Source: Microcaldota archaeon
GTDB taxonomy: Archaea > Micrarchaeota > Micrarchaeia > Anstonellales > Bilamarchaeaceae
NCBI GenBank assembly: GCA_016212525.1
Contig: JACRGD010000005.1
Span: forward strand, 154,304-218,303
DNA length: 64,000 bases
Reading direction: 5' to 3'
Every line of letters starts with the position of its first letter. Position 1 is the first letter of the stretch. Below are positions 59,658 through 64,000 of the stretch, in pieces. Position numbers and translations under genes: made by a program. Under the pieces are notes generated by a model that made no database searches, was not told the DNA's origin, and was given only the letters and a program-made list of their open reading frames with translations.

Positions 59658-60614
59658 ATGTCTACTTTTCTTGTTACTGGCGGTGCGGGTTTTATCGGTT
59701 CTTCAATAGTCGATTTGCTTCTTGAAAAAAATCAAAAAGTTGTTGTATTTGATAATTCTGCCGTTAATATTAAAAAAAATCTTTATCTCACTAATCGATC
59801 CAATCTCAGAATAATCTCTCCCTCTGAGGCATCTATACTAAACCATTCCGATCTTTCTGTTGTTTTTTCTTTAGAGTCTATCGATTATGTTTTTCACGAG
59901 GCGGCGCAGGTTTCAGTTACTGATTCTATAAAAAACCCTCAAAAAACAATGGAGATAAATGTTGAGGGCACCAAAAATGTACTTGCTGCTGCCAAAGACC
60001 ACAACGTAAAAAAAGTCATTCTCGCCTCCTCCGCTGCCGTTTATGGTAATTCCTCTGGTGTTCTTAGCGAATCAAGTCCTGCTCTTCCAATTTCACCTTA
60101 CGGTCAATCTAAATTAGAGCTCGAAAGGTTAGCAAAATCCGTTTCCACCTCTTCTTTTTCTACTGTATGTTTACGCTATTTCAACGTATATGGGCCGCGA
60201 CAAAATCCAAATTCCCCCTATTCTGGAGTTATCTCAAAGTTTGCCAATCGTGCTCTTGATGGCTTGCGCCCTACTATTTTTGGTGATGGTCAGCAAACCA
60301 GAGATTTTATTTTTGTTCGTGATGTTGCTCGTGCTAATTGGCTTGCTGCAAACAATTCTACCGGGCCATTCTCTGTTTTTAATGTTGCCAGTGGACGATC
60401 TACGTCTCTCCTTGAGCTGATCGACACTCTCTCGCGTTTAACAGAAACTCGTATCTCTCCTGCATTTGAGCCAGTGCGTGCTGGCGACATTAAACATTCC
60501 ACTGCTGACGTTTCTTCTATTAAGAAAAACCTTGGCTTTGTACCTGAGGTTACTCTGGAAATGGGTCTAAAAGAAACTCTGAACTGGATTAAGCAACTTA
60601 GCCCAACTCCTTAA
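59658..60614 (+). CDS. NAD-dependent sugar epimerase (GalE-like)
   Basis: 318-residue extended SDR. NAD motif TGGAGFIGSS at 8-17, EAAQVSVTDSIKNP, catalytic ILASSAAVYG and SPYGQSKLELE (Ser, Tyr-x3-Lys) and FNVYGPRQNP fit UDP-glucose 4-epimerase and relatives. The sugar could be UDP-Glc or UDP-GlcNAc; sequence does not decide. It follows the GT4 gene by 10 nt and probably supplies the same glycan pathway. Its end overlaps the convergent nucleotidyltransferase by 17 nt. Confidence 0.92.
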   Translation: MSTFLVTGGAGFIGSSIVDLLLEKNQKVVVFDNSAVNIKKNLYLTNRSNLRIISPSEASILNHSDLSVVFSLESIDYVFHEAAQVSVTDSIKNPQKTMEINVEGTKNVLAAAKDHNVKKVILASSAAVYGNSSGVLSESSPALPISPYGQSKLELERLAKSVSTSSFSTVCLRYFNVYGPRQNPNSPYSGVISKFANRALDGLRPTIFGDGQQTRDFIFVRDVARANWLAANNSTGPFSVFNVASGRSTSLLELIDTLSRLTETRISPAFEPVRAGDIKHSTADVSSIKKNLGFVPEVTLEMGLKETLNWIKQLSPTP

Positions 60615-61305
60615 AGAATCGAACTACATTGAAAAATTCAAATAGTCTTTCATAATCATTTGTTTTTCCAATGTCTAGCCAGACTTCTTCGAAATAGAAT
60701 GGCAGTACTCTTTTGCCCTCTTTAATGATTCTTGGAATTACGTCTTTTCCAAAATCTTCTCCTGTTTGTATGTACTGAAAGATTTCCGGGTCAAAAATAT
60801 ATATTGCCGTGTTAAAACTATGTTCTAAAAGTGGTTTTTCTTTAAACCCACTGATCGATCCGTTTTCGTCTATTTGGGCTACTCCAAAATCGATCTGAGT
60901 TTTGCTTCTATATAGTGCAATGGTTGCAAATGCTTTAGTTTCCTGATGTTGTCTCATCATTGCCTTGAGATCTATATTAGTTATATGGTCCCCCATCATA
61001 ACTAATATTGGTTCATTTACTTTGACTTTATGATTTATTATAGAACCTGCAGTATTTTTTCTCTCCTTCTCTATCGAGTATTCTATCTTTAGTCCTAGTT
61101 CCTTTCCGTCTTTAAAGTAGTCTATTATCTGCTGGTACAAATAGCCTACTGTTATTATGACTTCTTTAACGCCTGCTCTTTTTAGATTTTGCAGGACGTA
61201 ATATAGTATGGGTCTTCCCCCTAGTTTTAGCATCGGTTTTGGGGTTGAATATGTATATGGTCTTAGTCGTGTTCCTTCTCCGCCTGCAATTACAAATGCT
61301 TTCAT
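60598..61305 (-). CDS. Sugar-nucleotide pyrophosphorylase (NTP transferase)
   Basis: 235 residues. AFVIAGGEGTRLRPYTYSTP with KPMLKLGGRPIL is the nucleotide-binding signature; VMMGDHITNIDL holds the metal Asp, FKEKP the Glu-Lys and EVWLDIGKTNDYERL the closing motif. This is the short form of GDP-mannose, glucose-1-phosphate thymidylyl- or uridylyltransferases; the sugar is not fixed by sequence. It pairs with the convergent epimerase gene, so activation and epimerisation of one sugar is a fair guess. Confidence 0.92.
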   Translation of the reverse strand: MKAFVIAGGEGTRLRPYTYSTPKPMLKLGGRPILYYVLQNLKRAGVKEVIITVGYLYQQIIDYFKDGKELGLKIEYSIEKERKNTAGSIINHKVKVNEPILVMMGDHITNIDLKAMMRQHQETKAFATIALYRSKTQIDFGVAQIDENGSISGFKEKPLLEHSFNTAIYIFDPEIFQYIQTGEDFGKDVIPRIIKEGKRVLPFYFEEVWLDIGKTNDYERLFEFFNVVRFFKELG

Positions 61306-61362
61306 AGTTTTCCCTCGTAATTTTATTTTCGGTCATTTCCTCTTTTGCTATGATCTGCTATA

Positions 61363-61977
61363 TCATATATAATATCCAATTAATCCGCCTATTATTGAAC
61401 AGATTAAATTTGTAGTTCCTTTAGTTCCAATCCCTTTCTCTTCAAAAACTCCAAATATGCTGTCTGCTAATGATCCTAAAAATCCGCCTATTGCTATTTG
61501 GACTGCCTTTTCTGGAGATACCATAAATATGATTGTGGCTCCGATTCCTATTAGTGTCGACCCCAACAATGATGCAAAAAGGCCTACCTTGCTTACTGCT
61601 CCGCTAGTACCTGGCTTAACTTCTTTAAATCCAAACAAAAATAGGGGCTTCTGCCTATCAAGCACTCCTATTTCTGAGCCAAATTTGTCTGCTGTTATTG
61701 CAGCCACTGATACTATGAATGGCAGTGGTCCTATTTGTCTGCTTAGTAATGCCAGTATGACTGGTACTATTCCGTTGAATAATACATTCTCAAACCCTCT
61801 TTCGTGTTCATATAATCCAAGTTCTTTTTTTATCTCGTACTCGTATTTTGTTGCGGCTACTGCAAGTACAAAAAAAAGTAACATTAAAATTAGGTATGCT
61901 AGTCCTCCTAGACTTGCTAAGATTATGCCAAAAAATAGGGCCAGCATGAGGCCCCGTCTATCAAGAATTCCTCTCAA
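61363..61977 (-). CDS. DUF92 membrane protein (TMEM19/VTE6-like)
   Basis: 204 residues, six or so membrane helices. VAAITADKFGSEIGVLDRQKP, EVKPGTSGAVSKVGLFASLLGS and GGFLGSLADSIFGVFEEKGIGTKGTTNLICSIIGG match DUF92. A plant relative (VTE6) phosphorylates phytyl phosphate, so isoprenoid-phosphate kinase activity is possible but not shown. In this lipid-rich neighbourhood such a role would fit. No clear ATP motif is visible. Confidence 0.88.
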   Translation of the reverse strand: MRGILDRRGLMLALFFGIILASLGGLAYLILMLLFFVLAVAATKYEYEIKKELGLYEHERGFENVLFNGIVPVILALLSRQIGPLPFIVSVAAITADKFGSEIGVLDRQKPLFLFGFKEVKPGTSGAVSKVGLFASLLGSTLIGIGATIIFMVSPEKAVQIAIGGFLGSLADSIFGVFEEKGIGTKGTTNLICSIIGGLIGYYI

Positions 61978-61997
61978 AAAAACCCCTTTCGGGTTTA

Positions 61998-62315
61998 TTA
62001 TTTCTGTACTATTATCTCTATCGCAGAAACTTTGCTCTTAGAGCCATCTTCTGAGGTTAATTCCTCTGTGGATATGTTTATTGCCTTCAATTTAGTCGTG
62101 GCCATGAATCTATTTCTAAATATTTCTACTACGTCTACTGCCTTGGAGATCAGTTTTCCTCTTGCCTTTATGACTACTTCCGGTGCTCCGTTATTGAATT
62201 GTGTTACTAATGCCAACACATATCCCATGGTTCCTTTCTTTCCAATGAATACTGTGTTTCCATCTGCTCTTGCCGGTGGCTCTATCGGTGTGTCATTTTC
62301 CATCTCTTGTTCCAT
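61998..62315 (-). CDS. albA: Alba chromatin/RNA-binding protein
   Basis: 105 residues. NTVFIGKKGTMGYVLALVTQFN matches the Alba N-terminal motif, with the Lys-Lys that binds nucleic acid and is acetylated in Sulfolobus. VVIKARGKLISKAVDVVEIFRNRFM and the C-terminal VSAIEIIVQK complete the fold. An acidic leader of about 17 residues precedes it. Dimeric DNA/RNA-binding protein. 20 nt downstream lies DUF92. Confidence 0.95.
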   Translation of the reverse strand: MEQEMENDTPIEPPARADGNTVFIGKKGTMGYVLALVTQFNNGAPEVVIKARGKLISKAVDVVEIFRNRFMATTKLKAINISTEELTSEDGSKSKVSAIEIIVQK

Positions 62316-62357
62316 AAGTTCACCTTGTTTTCGTGATTGTTGGTATCGTGTATCTAG

Positions 62358-63236
62358 CTAATTATTGAATCTATTTAAACCTTTTGTCCAAATTCCGACC
62401 AGTGTATTATAGATGATATATATCGGTGCTTGAGCTGAAAAAGCTACTTTATCAACATAACTCCAACTCGTCCTGGTTTTTTCATAGTCCTTTTTGGCAG
62501 TGATTGCTTCAACTGTCAATCGTGTGCTATACTGTTCTCCCATCTCTGTTCTGAGTATTTTTAGGTTCAATTCTGCCGTTTTCTCATATTTGCTTTCAAT
62601 GAGTGCTATTTGATTATCAATTCCATAAAGAACTGCCTTTATCGAATATTTTAATCCTTGATCTGGCGATATTGGAGTTATTGCCAACGCGCCGATTGAA
62701 AGTAATATTGGTACTATTGCTGATTTTATTTTTCCAATAAAACTGTCTTTGACATTTATGTCCTCAAGTATATTTCTTCCATAGATAATTTTTCCTTCGT
62801 GCTTTATTTTTTTGGCAAACTGTTCAATCGGTGCCACAGCAACGAAACTTCCAAGCTTCGGACTGTTTATCCTACCGCCTGCCCAATCTATGTCCTTTGG
62901 GCCTATGATCTCAAAGGGTTTGTATAATCTTACTTCTTTTTCAAAAATCGCAAACATATCCTTTCTTTTTGTTGAACACACCTGATGTAGTTCTGTTCCG
63001 TATTTTTCATCCAATTGCCAGAATGTCTCTTCGATGCTTTTTTCGATCCGTTCGTTTTTGTCATCTGTCTTTAGCTGGATTATCATGTCTATGTCGCTGA
63101 TTCCGCATCGAAATTCGCCTCTTGCTACGCTCCCAAACAATAATACGAAATCAATATTCTCTCCGTGTTTTCTCGAAATCTCTTCCACAAATTCATCTAA
63201 AAATTTGTTTATTTTTATCATATCTTTATTTCGCAT
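62358..63236 (-). CDS. Nucleotidyltransferase-domain membrane protein
   Basis: 292 residues. An N-terminal MNT-type nucleotidyltransferase domain is clear: VLLFGSVARGEFRCGISDIDMIIQ (GSxxxG..SDxD), with a further acidic strand. The middle (about 150-195) has a hydrophobic stretch IVPILLSIGALAITPIS and the C-terminus another (APIYIIYNTLVGIW). No HEPN partner is adjacent, so a toxin-antitoxin pair is not evident. Target unknown. Its start is divergent to the ABCE1 gene across one TATA box. Confidence 0.8.
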   Translation of the reverse strand: MRNKDMIKINKFLDEFVEEISRKHGENIDFVLLFGSVARGEFRCGISDIDMIIQLKTDDKNERIEKSIEETFWQLDEKYGTELHQVCSTKRKDMFAIFEKEVRLYKPFEIIGPKDIDWAGGRINSPKLGSFVAVAPIEQFAKKIKHEGKIIYGRNILEDINVKDSFIGKIKSAIVPILLSIGALAITPISPDQGLKYSIKAVLYGIDNQIALIESKYEKTAELNLKILRTEMGEQYSTRLTVEAITAKKDYEKTRTSWSYVDKVAFSAQAPIYIIYNTLVGIWTKGLNRFNN

Positions 63237-63257
63237 CCAATGCTGTTGGGCTTCTCT

Positions 63258-63265
63258 ATTTAAAT
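63258..63265. promoter_or_regulatory. Palindromic TATA box shared by nucleotidyltransferase and ABCE1 genes
   Basis: ATTTAAAT again, centred about 25 nt from the nucleotidyltransferase start (63236, minus) and about 28 nt from the ABCE1 start (63290, plus). The gap is only 53 nt. Same arrangement as at 712-719, suggesting a recurrent divergent promoter type. Confidence 0.6.
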
Positions 63266-63289
63266 TTCATGCGGTGCCTAAATCTTTTG

Positions 63290-64000
63290 ATGGTAACACG
63301 AGTTGCAGTGCTGGATCGGGACGTTTGCATCAAAGAACGTTGCGGTTATGTCTGTTCTAAGGTTTGTCCTCCCAATCGCATGGGTGAGGAATGCATCGTT
63401 GTCGATCAGTCTACCGGATTTCCCGTTATTAGCGAGGTTCTATGCATCGGGTGTGGTCTGTGTGTCAAGAAATGCCCTGTCCAATGTATCGACATAATAA
63501 ATGTGGCCCAGGAACTCGATAAACCCATATATCAGTATAGTATCAATACCTTCCGTCTTTATGGTCTTCCCCTTCCGGTTGAGGGCGCAGTTTCGATCGT
63601 GGGTAAAAACGGCATTGGAAAATCGACTGCCATCAAGTTGCTCACCCGCCAGATAAATCCCAATTTCGCGATTCTCGATAAGTCGCTTACTGAACAGGAA
63701 ATTTTACTTCGTCTGCCTCTTGAGACTCGGCGCTTCTTTAGTTCTACGTCATCGTCCGTTCGTTTTAGTCTCAAACCACAGCACATTGATCGGATTAAAG
63801 ATGCGTTTAAGGGTACTGTTGCCCAGCTCCTTGCAGCTATTTCTGGTCCTGCTGCGGTTTCCTCCGCAACCTCTCTATTTGCGCTTGATAAAATTCTCAC
63901 TCGCAATATCGCCCATCTTTCCGGTGGCGAACTACAGAAGGTTGCTATTGTTGCTGCTTATTTGAAGGATGCGGATATCTACTATTTTGATGAAGTTACC
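63290..64000 (+). CDS. ABCE1/Rli1 ribosome recycling ATPase, partial
   Basis: 237 codons visible, running off the window. The N-terminal Fe-S domain has eight Cys: VCIKERCGYVCSKVCPPN and CIGCGLCVKKCPVQC, binding two 4Fe-4S clusters (supplied by the SUF system). The first ABC domain follows with Walker A GKNGIGKST, signature LSGGELQK and Walker B YYFDEVT, where the usual DEP is DEV. ABCE1 splits post-termination ribosomes with aRF1/Pelota. The second ABC domain should lie beyond the end. Confidence 0.96.
   Translation, partial: MVTRVAVLDRDVCIKERCGYVCSKVCPPNRMGEECIVVDQSTGFPVISEVLCIGCGLCVKKCPVQCIDIINVAQELDKPIYQYSINTFRLYGLPLPVEGAVSIVGKNGIGKSTAIKLLTRQINPNFAILDKSLTEQEILLRLPLETRRFFSSTSSSVRFSLKPQHIDRIKDAFKGTVAQLLAAISGPAAVSSATSLFALDKILTRNIAHLSGGELQKVAIVAAYLKDADIYYFDEVT

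Noticed and set aside
62358-63236. Nucleotidyltransferase as an MNT/HEPN toxin-antitoxin module
   Set aside because: No HEPN partner is adjacent; the protein is longer than MNT antitoxins and has hydrophobic segments.
1-64000. CRISPR array, insertion sequence or prophage
   Set aside because: I saw no regularly spaced repeats, transposase or integrase motifs, or terminal inverted repeats with target duplications.

Overview
This window comes from an archaeal chromosome. Evidence: an A/V-type ATPase operon, diphthamide synthase, NMD3, RNase P proteins Rpp30 and Rpp21, ribosomal protein eL15, Alba, a VAT/CDC48 ATPase, an RPA-like protein, KEOPS kinase Bud32, archaeal lipid genes (HMG-CoA reductase, mevalonate kinase, prenyl synthase), form III RuBisCO, a tRNA with a bulge-type intron and TTTAAA-type TATA boxes 25-30 nt from many start codons. 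A 23S gene unlinked to 16S or 5S, very short intergenic gaps, trimmed proteins and many short hypothetical proteins fit a streamlined lineage such as Micrarchaeota or Diapherotrites (DPANN). That placement is inference. I see no CRISPR array, insertion sequence, prophage or integrase.

Layout: 1-4.9 kb has Sua5/TsaC (cut by the edge), a Ser-rich membrane protein, Dph2, PurC, Rpp30 and eL15. 5.1-13.6 kb is the nine-gene ATPase operon atpH-I-K-E-C-F-A-B-D. 13.7-16.2 kb has a SIMPL protein, a tandem-repeat Cys mini-protein and form III RuBisCO. 16.4-21.5 kb is a divergent SUF locus (sufC-sufS-membrane protein-sufU leftwards, sufB-sufD rightwards) with two DtxR-like operators between. 21.5-26 kb has two unknowns, a DUF2207 protein and glutamate dehydrogenase. 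26-40 kb mixes unknowns with ribosome biogenesis and RNA genes (circularly permuted GTPase, NMD3, Rpp21, truncated NFACT), membrane DUFs, RPA-like protein, CDC48, M50 protease and Bud32. A tRNA-Thr(GGU) with a 35-nt intron lies at 40.1 kb. Mevalonate kinase and the aspS-gatC-gatA-gatB operon fill 41-47.2 kb. An orphan 23S rRNA lies at 48.9-51.8 kb. The rest holds a HAD protein, DUF429, two paralogous mini zinc-finger-like proteins around a lipoprotein gene, prenyl synthase, HMG-CoA reductase, an N-glycan/sugar-nucleotide cluster, DUF92, Alba, a nucleotidyltransferase and the start of ABCE1.

The most striking item is the leader of aspS-gatCAB, the operon expected to make Asn-tRNA(Asn) by amidation. 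It holds a 28-codon ORF with 11 Asn codons, an 11-bp perfect inverted repeat inside that ORF, and a long hairpin starting 2 nt after its stop codon and ending just before the aspS ribosome binding site. This looks like amino-acid-responsive attenuation, which to my knowledge is not described for this operon in archaea. Other points of interest are the mini-protein families, the SUF operators, palindromic TATA boxes shared by divergent leaderless genes, interlocked stop codons of convergent genes and a strand-dependent composition bias.

Start codons were chosen with two local rules read from the sequence: a GGTG or GAGG ribosome binding site 4-8 nt upstream, or a TATA box 25-32 nt upstream (leaderless).
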